64,000 bases of DNA from Epiperipatus broadwayi (GCA_028023455.1 JAQFVV010000030.1:6282501-6346500), one strand, 5' to 3'; shown: positions 20,950 through 33,804, numbered from the stretch's first letter. The notes: generated by a model from the letters alone, not told the origin. Program-made: numbers and translations.

Positions 20950-22750
20950 ACAGTGAGGAACATTCCAACAGAGCTTGATTTAATATAATGGACTAGATTT
21001 TGTCTTAGCGCGTAACATTTTCTTAAAAGTATTCTGTGAACTGCCAACAGGATAACTTTTGCTGCAACTGCACCCCTTTCTGATTTACTATTATTTCTAT
21101 TATTCAGCATATTATTGTTCTGATTAGCTAATCTTTTATTATATCTTTTATTTTCAAAGGTTTATATATTCTACTACTTCTATTTCCCTTATTTTTACTC
21201 ATTTTTATATGGGAAATATTATAAGCATTATTTTCCCTTTTTGTTTTATAAATATTTCCTAAAGCCACCTCACTTGCCTCCAAAAACACATATTTCTGAC
21301 ACCTCTTCCATTGTGTCTCTATCAGCACCAATTAAAGGCTGCTCAATATGTTTCAGCAAGTTTCACCTTATGATCCAAACAATCTGATTTTCTGATAACA
21401 AAAATGCAGTCAGCATTTTTAATTTAACTGCCTGCATCTGGAAGAATTGGATGTAGTTTTCCTTGTTAGATGGCTAATTTGACGCACAACATTGTCTGTC
21501 TTCCATCCAGAAGCTATTTAACAAGACATATTTAAAATCTCCATATATCTTAGGCTTGTGGGAATAAAGACTTTCACCCATATTTAGCATATGCATGCAC
21601 ATGGTCACTTACTATAGCTAATTTATCTTTCTCATTTAATCTACTCAGTGAATAGCTCTTCTAATCTACCTAAATACTCAATTGGATTTTTGTCACTCTC
21701 CTTTAAATATCTTTAATTGGATGAATTTGGCTATATTATGGTTAGTTTTTTCTTGATTATCACCCAATTCATTCTCCTGTCTATTAGTGTTTTCTAATGA
21801 TAAAGGCATCATTTTATTATAGTTATTTTCTACATAATTATTCTTTGAATAGACTACCTCCCTACAATTATGTAGATTGATAATCACTAATTCTGTATTA
21901 TTCTTTCTGTTTACCATTATTAAGCTTCATTTCTGCCATTTTATGTTTACTGACTATAATTTGATTATTAAAACTCTTTTTTTCATCTTTAAACACTTTT
22001 GCATTTTTTTGAATAATTGTCTTATTATTTTTCTCTAACTTGTCATAAATAATCTCTTCATGCCTTTTAGTAATACTTTCTACTTCTTCTTGTTTCATAT
22101 ACTTATTACTAATTACTGATCTTTCGTGTTCCTTATACTACTCTGGATTTCTTTAAATTCCTTCTGTAATTTTTTTATCTAACATTCAGATTTACCCTGC
22201 TTTCTTAATAACTTTAGGTGCTCATAATTTTATTTTATTTTAATGTCATTAACTTCTGTCAGAATATAATTTAATTTAGTTTGTACCTTCATTTTAAAAA
22301 TCATCTTTTGCCTTATCTAGTTTATTAACTTTCATTACGACCTCTTTATAAACCCTTTGACTTGCTTTAATTTTACTATCTAAATCTTTAAACTTTTTTT
22401 CAAATTTTTCCTATGCCTGGTCTAACTGATTCTCAAGTTTCTTCGACTACCCTTTAATTCTCCAAATCTCAAATCACATTTTCCATCAGATTGTATCGAC
22501 TTAATATCTAGCTCATATTTAAATTCAATGAATCTCATACTAGATACTTTGAATTTACTATTAATTTCATCTTTTAATTCTCTAAAAATTTTATCAAAAT
22601 CTACTTTTCGTTCTTCAAATTTTTCATTAAAATTTTCATTAAAATTTTCAAACTTTTTATCAGAATCTGCTTTTAATTCAACCATTTGTTCATCAATTTT
22701 TTTATCAAAATGTTTGAGAATCATTCTGAACATGTCCAAAGTATTCATCT
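20950..22750 (-). pseudogene. Decayed gag-like / coiled-coil retroelement ORF
   Basis: Minus-strand frames run in the same order with many stops and shifts. 22748-22422 encodes a coiled-coil-like region with repeated NFNENFNEKFEERK and ELK segments. 22098-21898 and 21917-21693 are Glu/Lys/Asn-rich. Around 21700-21620, in a shifted frame, is DKNPIEYLGRLEELFTE, a phrase that resembles retrotransposon capsid (gag) domains. 21331-21128 continues with an Asn/Lys/Arg-rich region like a gag tail. I see no reverse transcriptase or integrase next to it. An old retrotransposon gag is my best reading; a LINE ORF1 is the alternative. Confidence 0.4.
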
Positions 22751-22882
22751 CAGGCCCTATTTTTCCCCATTAATATAATATTTTTTTTCATTCTCAAACC
22801 TGAGGAATACGCTGCCAACTGAGCATTTATAAACTAAAAAAAATAAAATAAATTTAGAGTTAGCTACTAAAATTTTCTTTTT

Positions 22883-22987
22883 ATCATATGTCATAGCATC
22901 GGCCAGGAGGCGAACCCGCAACAACCGCCTGCAGCCAACTGCTTACTTGCAAGACGGTTGCGCTGACCTCTAGGCTAACAACGCTTG
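22883..22987 (-). mobile_element. Family T tRNA-derived mini-retroposon, 17-bp target duplication
   Basis: On the minus strand it reads as a tRNA-like unit with A-box-like TAGCCTAGAGG and B-box-like GGGTTCGCCTCC, and it ends in GATGCTATGACATATG followed by a short A/T tail. The exact 17-bp direct repeat ACTAAAATTTTCTTTTT flanks it at 22866-22882 and 22988-23004. It is a retroposed tRNA-related sequence, not a functional tRNA gene, because the acceptor stem does not pair. Three more copies lie at 31671, 44705 and 46624. Confidence 0.88.
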
Positions 22988-23004
22988 ACTAAAATTTTCT
23001 TTTT

Positions 23005-23507
23005 GGTTAATTATTTATCTATATGTTCACTTATACACATATATACATTAAACAATCTTTTAAAACAATAATAATACCAGTAACAATTATAATTAAATAT
23101 ACAACCTGTTTAGACACTAATCAATATTTTACACAAAGAGTTCCACAGTTTTTAATTTACTTTTATTAAGATCCAAATCCACATAGAAAATCCATGAAAT
23201 ATTTTAAAATACAACGATTTCCAAGAGCTTGTTTCCTTTTAAAGTATCAGCAGTTGATTTAACAAAATAATTTTTAATGATTTATAACAATATCTGTATC
23301 GTAGTTCATGCTGAGTAACAAATATTATTTATCCTTTTAAAATGATTAAATGGTCATTTTCAAATTTATAATTATTCCATTTGAAGTTATAATCCTTAGC
23401 AAATTATTAATTTTTTTGTTAGTACACAAATAGATACATACATATATTAATTCACATAATTAAACTTTATCAGCATTTTTTAAAACTTAGAATTATTTTA
23501 TTTGGTA
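23005..23507. other. AT-rich DNA without a recognisable gene
   Basis: No feature seen apart from A/T tracts. Confidence 0.55.
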
Positions 23508-23562
23508 AATCATCATCATCATCATCATCATCACCATCATCATCATTATTATTATTATTATT
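23508..23562. repeat. (ATC)n/(ATT)n microsatellite
   Basis: About 13 ATC units followed by about 5 ATT units, directly next to a foldback element. Confidence 0.95.
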
Positions 23563-23563
23563 A

Positions 23564-23820
23564 ATATTTACTAAGGCTATAACCTCAATAATATGCGTAT
23601 AAAATACGATAGTAGGGACATCTACAGGTGTTTTAATCACAACCTTACGCTATTCGATAATATGCGTATAAAATACAATAGTAGGGACCTCTACAGGTGT
23701 TTTAACCACAAGCTTACGCTTCTTCCATAGCGTAAGCTTGTGGTTAAAACACCTGTAGAGGTCCCTACTATCGTATTTTATATGCATATTATCGAGGTTA
23801 TAGCCTCAGTAAATATTACT
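23564..23820. repeat. Foldback element with a duplicated left arm
   Basis: The left arm occurs twice (AATATGCGTATAAAATACGA from about 23590 and AATATGCGTATAAAATACAA from about 23659; TAGGGACATCTACAGGTG and TAGGGACCTCTACAGGTG), and one inverted right arm follows after a short loop at about 23730. The outer ends are TATTTACTAAGGCTATAACC and GGTTATAGCCTCAGTAAATA. The central hairpin is nearly perfect over about 75 bp per arm. No coding capacity. The element is flanked on both sides by triplet microsatellites. Confidence 0.88.
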
Positions 23821-23845
23821 TATGTAATCAATGTGCATTTAATAA

Positions 23846-23961
<116 letters not shown>

Positions 23962-24423
23962 TTCAACAATACACTTAAATGTTACATAGGTTCTTTACAA
24001 CTGCATAGATCGTACATTGGTTCATGTGTATATTTACAGTTCAATGAATGGGGTTAAGATTACATAGGAATATTTTACCATGCCTGAATAATAATTTTTT
24101 GTTTTATTATCATCAATGTTTTCAATTCAGTACTTTTTTGTGTGTTCATATATATCTTGAAGCCTGTCCATTGTTATTGCTATTTTAATCTTTGTTGTTT
24201 ATTGATAGCATCTCAGATGCATCTTCATAATCCAAGTCAATTTCTTTCTTGGAAAAATCAACTGGTTGACAAAGTAGGTTAATCATTATCTAGTTCTTCA
24301 GTTTTTACCTTTTTTGTACATCTATTCTTATTTGGGGATCAGTCTGGCTTTCTCTTTTGTTCTACTTCTACTGATATATTTTATGATATTGTATTGGTCA
24401 AAACATGTTTATCCATCTAACAT

Positions 24424-24517
24424 GAGCTGGAACTCGCAAAATGTACTTCAAACCCGGTCAAGCCCGAGATTTAGGTCAGGGACCAGCCTGGATTCGAACC
24501 CACTCTCTAAGCCCCAG
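24424..24517 (-). mobile_element. tRNA-like SINE fragment, 9-bp target duplication
   Basis: The minus strand contains a perfect B box, GGGTTCGAATCC (24501-24490), near its 5' end. The A box is missing, so this is a 5'-truncated SINE of about 94 bp. The direct repeat ATCTAACAT flanks it at 24415-24423 and 24518-24526. Confidence 0.75.
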
Positions 24518-24539
24518 ATCTAACATCTAATTAATAGCA

Positions 24540-25430
24540 TAATAGTGATGGCACATGAGAATTAATTTTAATCTGGCCCACTGGCAAAGTGGAGAAAACA
24601 ATGAGACATCTATTAACTATGACTAAACTAAAATATATATGAGCATGGCTGTACGTTTGGAAGAGGAAAAAAAGGAAATCGAACTACTCAAACAAGTTAG
24701 ACAATAAAAAATTAGTTTAATATAATGACAAATTATTTATATACATTTATAAATTAATTGCAAACAGTATGTGCATGAATGAGCAAGCGGTAGATGATTA
24801 CATAGTGTCATTCACGCTATTATTTTTCATATGCTCTTTATTAGCTAAATGATATATTATAAATAAACACACATCTTTGGTGGGTCCAATATTAAGATGC
24901 CAATCAATTATTAGAAAGAAGTTACATAAAATTGCTATTAACACTTTGGGTTATGGTTCTGAAACATGGTGACTAACATTATTTCAGGGAATGTTCCGAG
25001 ATTCATTACAGATATAATATAAACCATTTTCATGCCATTACAGTCATGACAATAAATAAAATACATTTGACAATTACATTTAGTTATATGGTATTTATTG
25101 AAAATTATTTTCATTAACATTTACAAGAAGAACGCTTTATTTTTCCCCAAGTCATATAAATACTCTTAACTACAGAAATAAGTTACGATGGTGGGATTGT
25201 ATAAGACTGAAATAAATTTAATTAATAAAACTAGAAGTAGTTGGCATTTATATATATTTTGAGCAGAGTGCAATTTTAATATTAGAGCATTAAAACTGGG
25301 TCATGAAGCAAAAGAAATAATAATACGAAGAAGTTTGTGGTGCTGACATAATAGCCAAAAAATAATAGAAAAAGTCATGCTTCTGGATGAAAGACAAAAT
25401 CTAAGACCCTCTTCTTGGGTAGTGCTTAGA
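24540..25430. other. AT-rich DNA without a recognisable gene
   Basis: No supported gene or repeat. Confidence 0.55.
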
Positions 25431-25432
25431 GA

Positions 25433-25620
25433 AAAGTGGATAGGCATGCTGTGGACATCGCCGATGTGCAGGCCTTATGTATGAAGAAAGTGGATAGGCA
25501 TAAAATGTGCCAGACTTAGGGAATCACCACCAGAGGTCTTTATACGAAATAAGTGGATAGGCATAGTGTGTGCCAAACTTATGGGAATCACTGCCAGAGG
25601 CCTTTTTATATGAAATAAAT
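25433..25620 (+). repeat. Three tandem units of about 63 bp
   Basis: AAGTGGATAGGCAT recurs at about 25436, 25491 and 25553. The last two units share GTGCCAGACTTAGGGAATCA-type sequence and a final TATACGAAAT / TATATGAAAT. A B-box-like GGGTTCGAAC follows at about 25674, so the whole may be part of a SINE. Confidence 0.7.
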
Positions 25621-25699
25621 GGTCCTGGGAAGATTAGCTATGCTCAGAACAAGGCTTGAGAAATAAATCTATGGGTTCGAACTTGTCACAACCCCAGAT

Positions 25700-27887
25700 T
25701 AGAAGCACATAATATAAATACGAAGATAGGCTGAATGTCAGTAACACAGTAATGATAAATGTCACTAAAGACATTGAATAAGTTTTACTGCTTTAAAAAT
25801 AAATGACCCTAGTTTGAATGTCATAATTTATATAAATAATATGCTATGCTGCTATAATATATATAGAGAGAAGATTTTATTTAATAAAATATACATGAAG
25901 GTTTTATTTAGTAAAAGAAACATTAAGATTTACCCCCTTCCCTTTTTCTGTTATTTAAAATAAATCAATCCCACCTTCATTGATTTTATAATAACTGGAA
26001 TATTTAAATACTGTATTTGATATTTTAAGAGTATGAAACAATAAAATAAAAACTAGCAGTTATATATAGAAAACAATTAAATCACCCTTTCAGAATTGAA
26101 TAATAACATTTATAAGATAAATAAGATTTCAGAGCAGTTAATTAGCTTGAGTTCTGGATTCTCCCCAGGTAGAAAATCCAGAGTTAAACAAATATATTTT
26201 TTTATACTAAAACATAAATAAAATGTTGACTCATAAAACAATCTGGTGAGCATATTAATTAATAATGCATTATATTTTAAGGGGATGTTAATAACCTTAA
26301 TTCATGAAGGTTTACTTAAAAAGAAGAAAAGATTTTAGAAATTCAACTCATCAGATTGTTTGAAATTGGCATATTAATAATAACCAAAATAGACATATAA
26401 AATTAAATGATAAATAAATGACCACACCAAAATTAAAGAAAGTGAGAGCATATGAGAAGGAATTAAATTTGTAGAAATTATTTAAGAGCAAATTACATTT
26501 TACATAAAGTTAAATCAGTTATGAAAGAAATCTTGATGAGATTAGTTAGGCTAGATTTACTTTTAGATGGTGGCTTGAACATTTATCTTGCACTATTTTA
26601 TGAGTCCATATTTTAAAGACTGTTCATGCATGGCAATTGGTTCTTAAATAACAGCAAGCTTTTATTCAGCATTCCACAATTCTCCAGTTGGGCTCTTACT
26701 TCATTCTATGGGAGCATGGTATAACAGCAGCAGAAGATGACCCTCAGGGTCAGAAAGGTGATGAGCTCATGGGTCAGAAAGGTGATGAGCTTTCTATGCT
26801 TACATTTTAAAACAGCATGGATTCATTTAACTGTACAGTTCTCTCAATAGTAGCTAATCTCTATGTTTTTAAAATTCGGCCATTTTATACTCTGCCCAGG
26901 TATTTGAAGAATGCTTTTAATTACATAGTTTTAGCTGAAAATCTAATCTCTGATCTAAAATCTTAAGTTTCCTTTGTTCATTGTTTTTGAAAGATGCAAC
27001 TGTAAGATAATGTCCAAAATAAATTCAAATCAATTTCCAGATTAGAAATAGATTTGACAAAAATATTCATAACAAAAGAAAATTTTAATTCCCATCTTAT
27101 TTTAAGTAAAAATTTTTAATTAAAATTCCTTCCCCAGATTAAAACAATAGTGTTTCCAACCCTTTAATTATTTTTGACAATTAACGGTTGCATCTTTCAT
27201 TTTGGATTTTACAAAATATACAGTTGAAAAGGAGAAACAAGCAATTTAAAAAGAAAGTTTAAAAAATGATGTATAATAAAATATTTCAAACATCAATTTT
27301 TTGTTAGTAAGTTTTTGCTCCTATATATATATATACATGATAAAAGGAGCAGGATGGGATATAGGGTTTGAATACAGGTTAGTAAATGGAACTATGAAGC
27401 TCAATCTTGAGCTAAGATTGTCTGCTTCAATACATCTCTGGTTATTTCCCCCATCATTTGTATGCTGGTCTTATTTATTATTCTTGATGTTTATGGTATA
27501 TTGGAGTCATTGTTATTTATTTTACTATTATATTATTATTATCCTTAATAAATTATTGATTTCTTGGCACATATAGATGCATATATATATGTATTAGTTT
27601 ACACACTTTTAAATAAGTGTTTTAATAACTTTTTTTCTAGAATGCTCCTATAACAATTTTCATTTTGGTTGTTATTTTAGGTACCTCACAAAGACTAGAT
27701 TTGACTTTGAAATAAACATCAAATTTTTCTATTTAGCTCTTTATTATGTTGTTTACATTAAATATTTTAAAAATATATATCACATAAAAATTTTTTTTTT
27801 TTACTTATTTACTGTGAAAATGCCTTATATTAACTGAGATGATAGAGATACATAATATACAAAGAGAGAGTGTGTGTCTTGATGTAA
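25700..27887. other. AT-rich DNA; one 24-bp tandem duplication
   Basis: No credible gene on either strand. At about 26742-26789 the phrase GGGTCAGAAAGGTGATGAGC is duplicated head to tail. The 91-codon frame at 27301-27576 is hydrophobic and lies in low-complexity AT-rich DNA, so I do not call it. Confidence 0.5.
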
Positions 27888-28500
27888 TATTTAGGTCATT
27901 ACTTAGAAACGGTAACTACTAATGAACTCAGATTTGCCCCTTTTAATTATATTGAGTGATTATTGCACTTTAAATCAATATCATTTGAATACAAACCAAC
28001 ATCTCTGACAAAAATGTTTTTTTTTAAAACTTTAACAGAAAAATACTTTAAAATAAAAAAATAATAACAATGATTTAAATTTTTTTCTTTAAATAAAAAT
28101 GTATTTGTTTGTTTAACAAAAAGATTATTACATTTATATATCATTTTAATAATAACATTATTTTTAAAAATTAAAATGATTTGTAATTTATAGATAATCT
28201 CACATTTGCACAATAACCTAAACACGCATGCACATGTACTCACACATATGTAAAAATATAATTTATCTATTTACCTAAACCTATTGTTTTTTAAAATGTA
28301 CACATAATCAAAACATTACTATAACTTTTATTAAAAATATACAACTTTAAATTTATCAATACCTTTATTGTAAGATATTAAATTTATGCAGTAAATGATT
28401 CATCATATAATTTTAAAAAAAAATTAAAAAATAATAAAAAAATCACAAATTATTCTGTATTTGGGTGTGATTATAATAACTTCCAAAATTAGAATAAACA
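27888..28500. repeat. Uninterrupted reference copy of the 610-bp repeat
   Basis: It aligns in order with the three pieces at 16786-16925, 19705-20034 and 20836-20945. It shows the empty site for the hAT element (AGTAAATGATTCATC near 28392) and the absence of the 2.8-kb insertion. No target duplication or coding potential was identified, so the class of the repeat is unknown. Confidence 0.8.
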
Positions 28501-29383
28501 TTACTTAGTGATTTTAAACATTTACTAACATGAATAATTTTTTTAAAAAGATGATTAATGCCTATATTAAGTCTAGTCCACACATATATGTTGAACATAA
28601 TGCAGACAAAGACATATAATTTTGAAATGACTTATCAATAAATGATATCTAAAGAAACAATACATTCAGTTTATTAGGACAGTTATTGATATAATATTTG
28701 ATAGAATAATACATGTAAAAAATGGAAGTACTAAAAAAAATATTTGTAAATACAAAATATAAAGAAAACAAATATTAAAAAACAAATAAAAAGTAGAGAA
28801 TGAAAGATAGATCACATTAAATTTTGAAACTTTTATTACCAACATTACATTGTTTGATTCTTTTGGCTTATTATATATAAATAAGAATGCTATTCTCTTT
28901 ACTACTCTAATACTCTCTACTGTAACCTTGAATATGAGTTATTGTCTACAGTCAGCCCCATATGTTTTTAAAACCTTGGAGATTTTTGAATTAGCTTGCT
29001 AGTTAAATCATAGTTCATAATGCATGACATTGGTTCCAGCTTTGCATTTCAAGTCATTAGTGATAAATACGAAATTCAGGAAATGATTTGGGGGTTGGAG
29101 ATTAAATTGCATTAACATATGGTAAGTGCTACTTATCCAAATTTGCAATAGATGGCAATAAAACAGAAAAAGAGAAAATGTTCTAGTGTAAAGAATTAGT
29201 TGAGAAATGGAGAAAAATTAAAATACAATTTTAATATCCAGGCTTTTTAAATGCCATAAGTAACAATAAATTTTGAATTGAAAAAATAGTTATTGTGAGA
29301 TTAATTTGTAATAAAATTTTTTTAATAGAAGATCCATAAATCATTTAAAAAACAAAACAAAAAGCAGTGAAATATGAATGTTA
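28501..29383. other. AT-rich DNA without a recognisable gene
   Basis: No feature that I can support. Confidence 0.55.
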
Positions 29384-29753
29384 CATCACATGATCATCAT
29401 TTCTTATGCTTGCTCATAACTGTTATTGAAACAGGCAAAACCCTCCATACAGTAGTACCACTCAGGGCAAGCCAAAGTAATCAATGGATGCCAGAAGGCT
29501 TGTGCACCAAATCCCTATCTAGTGCCAGTTTTGCCTGTTTTAATAACAGTTATGAGCAAGCATAAGAAATGGTGATCATGTGATGTTTAGTGGTTTAATA
29601 CCAATCCTGCTTAATAGGAGAATGTTGGCTATGGTTATTAAAAAACAAAGACACTGAATTGTATGGGTATTGAATTGAGTTCAGATCTATATAATTATAC
29701 ATGCTAATGATTTTGGATTGAAAATATTATTGTGTTTTCAATTTTATTCTCAT
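29384..29753. repeat. Family A foldback retroposon, copy A2
   Basis: It starts with CATCACATGATCATCATTTC, then AACAGGCAAAACCCTCCATA. A nearly perfect hairpin is completed by GGTGATCATGTGATGTTTAG at about 29570. The body then continues (CTGAATTGTATGGGTATTG...) but stops before the ribozyme region. Confidence 0.8.
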
Positions 29754-30009
29754 ATATAAACCCATGATGGACAACACATCAGAAATATAAATCCTAAGAT
29801 GGTATCTTAATTACTACTTTAGCAGAATTGATATTTATAATGCATTATGAAACACTTGAGCATAATAATTATTACTTATGTTTTATAAACTATAAATTAA
29901 GTATGTAATTGAATGAGTGGTTGATCTGAAATAAAAACTTTAATAAGAGAGTAATAAATTTATTTACATAAATATAATTAATATAATATAAAAACATTAA
30001 TAATAAATA

Positions 30010-30612
30010 GATATGGCAATACTCTCCATACAGTAGTCTGGGGATATTGGATGAATAAAACTAGATAGGGATTTTATGCACAAGTCTTCTGGCATCCATT
30101 GATTGCTCTAGTTGGCACAGGGTGACACTACTGTATGGAGAGTTTTGCCTTGTTTAATAACAATTATGTGCTACTATAAGAGATGGTGATCATGTGATGT
30201 TTAGTGGTTTAACACCAATCCTGCCTAATGGGATGGTGGTGGCTATGGTTTTTAAAAAGCCAAAGACACCAAAATGTATGGGTGCTGAACTGAGTTCAGA
30301 CCCATATGACTATATAAACTATTGAGCTTAGATTGAAAATATTATTGTGTTTTCAATTTCATTCTCATGGTTTTGTAGTTAAGTGGGGATAAAAGGTGGC
30401 TACTGGAGGGTTACATTAGATACAAAATCTAGGTGCAGTGATCTCAGGTCCAAGGCTCTTCACTGATGAAAGTCACAAGCTAGAAACTGGTCTGGGAATA
30501 TTGGATGAGTAGGCACTAGATGGGGATTTTATGCACAAGCCTTTGGGAATCCACTGATTACTCTGGCTTGCTCTGAGTTGTACTACTATGTGGAGAGTTT
30601 TGCCTGTTTTAA
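30010..30612 (+). repeat. Family A foldback retroposon, copy A3
   Basis: A short inverted arm (30010-30185) is followed by the body in plus orientation: AACACCAATCCTGCCTAAT, CACCAAAATGTATGGGTGC, CTGAACTGAGTTCAGACC, the ribozyme at 30457-30498, then TAGGCACTAGATGGGGATTT and GTGGAGAGTTTTGCCTGTTT. Clear target duplications were not found. Confidence 0.82.
30457..30498 (+). ncRNA. Hammerhead ribozyme motif, family A copy A3
   Basis: CUGAUGA is at 30463-30469, stem II AGU / GCU closes loop CACAA, GAAA is at 30483-30486, and triplet GUC ends at 30492. Compared with 38708-38749 the outer stem II pair is A-U instead of G-C, a compensatory change. Stem I is weakened by one mismatch. Confidence 0.7.
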
Positions 30613-30619
30613 ATACGAA

Positions 30620-31670
30620 TGTTCAGAAGATTTTTCAAACATAAAATTAAAGATCCTTTATTGTTAAAAGGCTGAGAAATTGTAATAAATATTTATTAAG
30701 ATATTTTTGTTTAGTTTTTTTGCACCATTATAACATTGTTAAGATTATCTTTTAAAATTATTCTTATTTATTAATTCTCCAACCATTATTTCTTCATCTT
30801 ATTCAGAACAAAACATTAAACGAACTTTTTTTTGTAACTGACTTTCAATCTGCTACAATCTATTTTTATCACAGTTTTTATTTTTCCTTGTTCATCATCA
30901 GTTGATTTTACTTTCCAAATATTTAATTAAAAATTTCTACAACTTCCTGTTCAATGCTTACTGGTAATATTTTATTCTTTAAATTTAACCAGTTCGTTGT
31001 AAATTTCTTTGATGTTTTCTTATTACACACAAATATTGTTGCATAAACTTAACCCATCCTTATCAAAACAACACTCACGAAGCAACTGATCCAGGTAAAT
31101 ACTAAACAAAACAGAATATTGAAAATATTAAGAGAAATCTGTTTTGACATTTATTTTATTTGAGCATATTCGTGGAACAACCTAGTCTAGACCCTACCAT
31201 AACCACAATAGCCAACTCATTCCCAGAGAGATATTTTAACAAACGTGTAAATGTCACCCACTTTCTCACATCAATGCGAATTTACCTTTTGTCTAATAGA
31301 TAAAATAGTAATAATATTAAAAAATGGGTGTTATTTTTACATATTTGTAAAATACCTCTCTGAGCTGATGTATGAATTGTCATTATGGTAGTGTATTTAC
31401 AACTTAGTTGTTCAGTGAATAGACTTATATAGTATTTGCACTATTTGTTTAATAGCAGTAATTTATTTACAGTCTTTTACCATCTATTATAAATATTTTA
31501 TTTTTTTCTTTCAATCTATATCTTTTTATTTTAAAATATCAACAAAGAAACTGTCCTGCATTCTATGCTCAGGAGCAGAAAGTCCTCTTATTAAATCCAA
31601 TTCTGACATTTTAAATATTCAACTTTCTCAAGAACTTCCAAGCAACAATCTTATTAAATTAAGCATTGTT
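30620..31670. other. AT-rich DNA, possible minus-strand coding relic
   Basis: No intact gene. A few short minus-strand phrases (for example MSELDLIRGLSAPEHR near 31600) look less random than the surroundings. Together with 31860-32075 they may be the remains of a retroelement ORF split by the tRNA-like insertion at 31671. Confidence 0.3.
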
Positions 31671-31775
31671 CTCCGAGAGGTCAGCGCAGCCGCCATGCAT
31701 AACAGTTGGTTGCAGACGGTTGTTGCGGGTTCGCTTCGCGGCGGATGCTATGACATATGAAAAAAAAAAAAAATA
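31671..31775 (+). mobile_element. Family T tRNA-derived mini-retroposon
   Basis: CTCCGAGAGGTCAGCGCAGC, then a B-box-like GCGGGTTCGCTTC, the family-specific end GATGCTATGACATATG and a poly-A tail of about 13 bases. No clear target duplication. Confidence 0.8.
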
Positions 31776-31859
31776 TTTTACTTATTGTATTTCTCAACAA
31801 TGTTTTCTCAATTTCAATTTTATCTTTTAGTTTTTAGATCTTCTAAATAAGAAGAAATG

Positions 31860-32075
31860 TGTTTAATATTTTAGATATCCATCTGATCAACTGTGATATC
31901 TTCATAGCAAATGACATTAAATGAATCTTCTAAAATTGATTTCACAACATTGGGTTTTGTCATTTATTAAATCGCAACAAGAACAGCATCTAATTCTTGC
32001 ATACTTTTTTCTTCCAGGTTTTTGATAATTGAAGTTTGATATTCAAAATACACTGAGATTGTTTTTTTCCTTCAA
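31860..32075 (-). pseudogene. Unassigned decayed coding segment
   Basis: The minus strand gives NLEEKSMQELDAVLVAI, two stops, then VVKSILEDSFNVICYED in one frame, with an amino-acid mix unlike the lysine/isoleucine noise nearby. I do not recognise the family. It may be a gag or ORF1 remnant. Confidence 0.25.
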
Positions 32076-32402
32076 TACACATTATTTATTCATATTGACA
32101 ATTTCTAGTTTCAAATACTTTAAGAACTATTTATCTTATCTAAGTAATCAGGTTAACAGTAATTGAATGATCTAATTGTATTAGACCAAAATATATATGC
32201 AAATAAATTGAATTTCGAAAGTAAATCTTTATTATTATACTATATTAAATTAAGCATTTCATTTCTTAATAATCGTATATCTCATTGCATTTTTCTTTTA
32301 ATCAATCTCCCACAATTCTATTTTATGCTTTAATAAATTAAGTCTCACAAGATTATTTTTTTTAATATTCTTATTCTATTTACTATTTTGGTTATCTTAT
32401 TT

Positions 32403-32605
32403 ACATGTGGTCTCTTTATGAGTCTTTTACAAGAGATTGTAAAAGACCTAGAAATAGACCACATGTGAGATGGATGGATGAAATAAAAAAAGTGTGCAGG
32501 GGGTGATGTGGAGAAGAGAAGCTAAAGATCGGAGAAGATGAATTAAACTTGGAGAGACCTTCATCCTGCAGTGGATTGATAATGTTTGATGATGATGATT
32601 CTTTT
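32403..32605 (+). pseudogene. RTE-like LINE 3' tail with 5' inversion
   Basis: The plus strand decodes the conserved C-terminal end of endonuclease/reverse-transcriptase LINEs (VRWMDEIKK..., REAKDRRR..., FILQWIDN) and ends in a TGA-repeat tail (GATGATGATGATTC). Its first 28 bases (32403-32430) are the reverse complement of 32436-32464, a small 5' inversion as produced by twin priming. Only about 170 bp of the LINE remains. Confidence 0.8.
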
Positions 32606-33019
32606 TATAATCTACTGTCTTTACTGTAACATTTTTTATATATTTTTTCTGAATAACTTCTACTTATTATATGAATCTACTTTACTTAATAATTAATTTT
32701 TATTCATTCTTTTTTATATTTATTATATCTCAAATATTTACACTAATATACTCATTCAAATTATCAAATGGTTATTTCTTTTCTTGGGTTAATTCTTTTA
32801 TCTTAAAAGTTAATTCTATTTTATATTATTAAATTCTGAGTCCAATGTACTTCATCTGCAGACTTAGCATACACAGGTTTAAAATTAAACATATTTTGAA
32901 ACAATAGCTAAACAACCTGCATTCTTTCTTATCATATGAAATTTTTTTATGCGCAAATCATTTGTGATTATTGAATCATGCATTTTTTAATACTGCTGCA
33001 TATTGACTGGTTATGTATT

Positions 33020-33135
33020 TATTAATAAAGATATATATATGTGATCAAAATTATCCCAAATTCATAACTCAACCAGACTAGCCAATAGTTTCACTGCTAA
33101 AAGCAGACTTCTCAAGTGTAAAGAACTACAAATTG
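33020..33135 (-). mobile_element. Penelope-like element, 3' end fragment
   Basis: The minus strand matches the 3' region of the element at 15335-16760: TTTGTAGTTCTTTACACTTG, AGAAGTCTGCTTTTAGCAGT, GAAAC, then CTAGTCTGGTTGAGTTATG and TTTGGGATAATTTTGAT. Here the GUC lies close to GAAA with a possible three-pair stem III. It is followed by a (GT)n tract at 33141-33160. Confidence 0.75.
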
Positions 33136-33303
33136 TAAATATGTGTGTGTGTGTGTGTGTTTACAAGGCTGGTTAATATGGTATTGTTGATTGAGTCACT
33201 ATACAAAAAATTATATCATGGGTGCTGATTTAGTATGCACTCAGGGCCATTTTGAATAATAAGAACTGCCCAAAACCCAGGCTGACACATCCAAGTGATA
33301 ATA

Positions 33304-33421
33304 CGTTGTTGAAATCCAACTATTCGTTATAAAACTGCCATTTTCATCAAAAATATAAAAAAAACATTTTAATGAAAATGGCAATTTTGTAAGGAATGGT
33401 TTGATCGCACACTCAACAACG
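33304..33421. repeat. Small palindromic foldback, 118 bp
   Basis: The ends ACGTTGTTGA and TCAACAACGT are inverted, and the core TGCCATTTTCAT / ATGAAAATGGCA forms a strong hairpin. The arms diverge in the middle. Class unknown. Confidence 0.7.
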
Positions 33422-33804
33422 TATAGAATGATAAATTATATGTAGAAAGTAGAATTAAACTACATATTCTAATTTGCATAGCAATAATAACTAACAATAT
33501 GCAAATTAGCAGAGTTATTAAAATTGACTGCAAAACTTCTAATGTAGAATAAGTAGAAGAAGTAAAAATAATAATAATAATAAAAGATTAATGAAAATTA
33601 GAAGTGTACAATGAAAGCTGGTAGTGAAGTTGCAGACCAGATATAGTAGAAGAAGAAGATCCAGTCCAATCCAACTAGAGTGACTCAAGGATTAAAACAA
33701 GCAAAACTCTCCATAAAGTAGTGCCACTCAGTGCAAGCCAGAATAATCAATGGATGCCAGAAGGCTTGTGCTTAAAATCCCTATCTAGTGCCTACTCATC
33801 TAAT

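Noticed and set aside
20763-21110. 115-codon minus-strand frame with a His/Arg/Ala-rich tail
   Set aside because: The tail is the GC-rich end of the hAT element and the frame runs across an element boundary.
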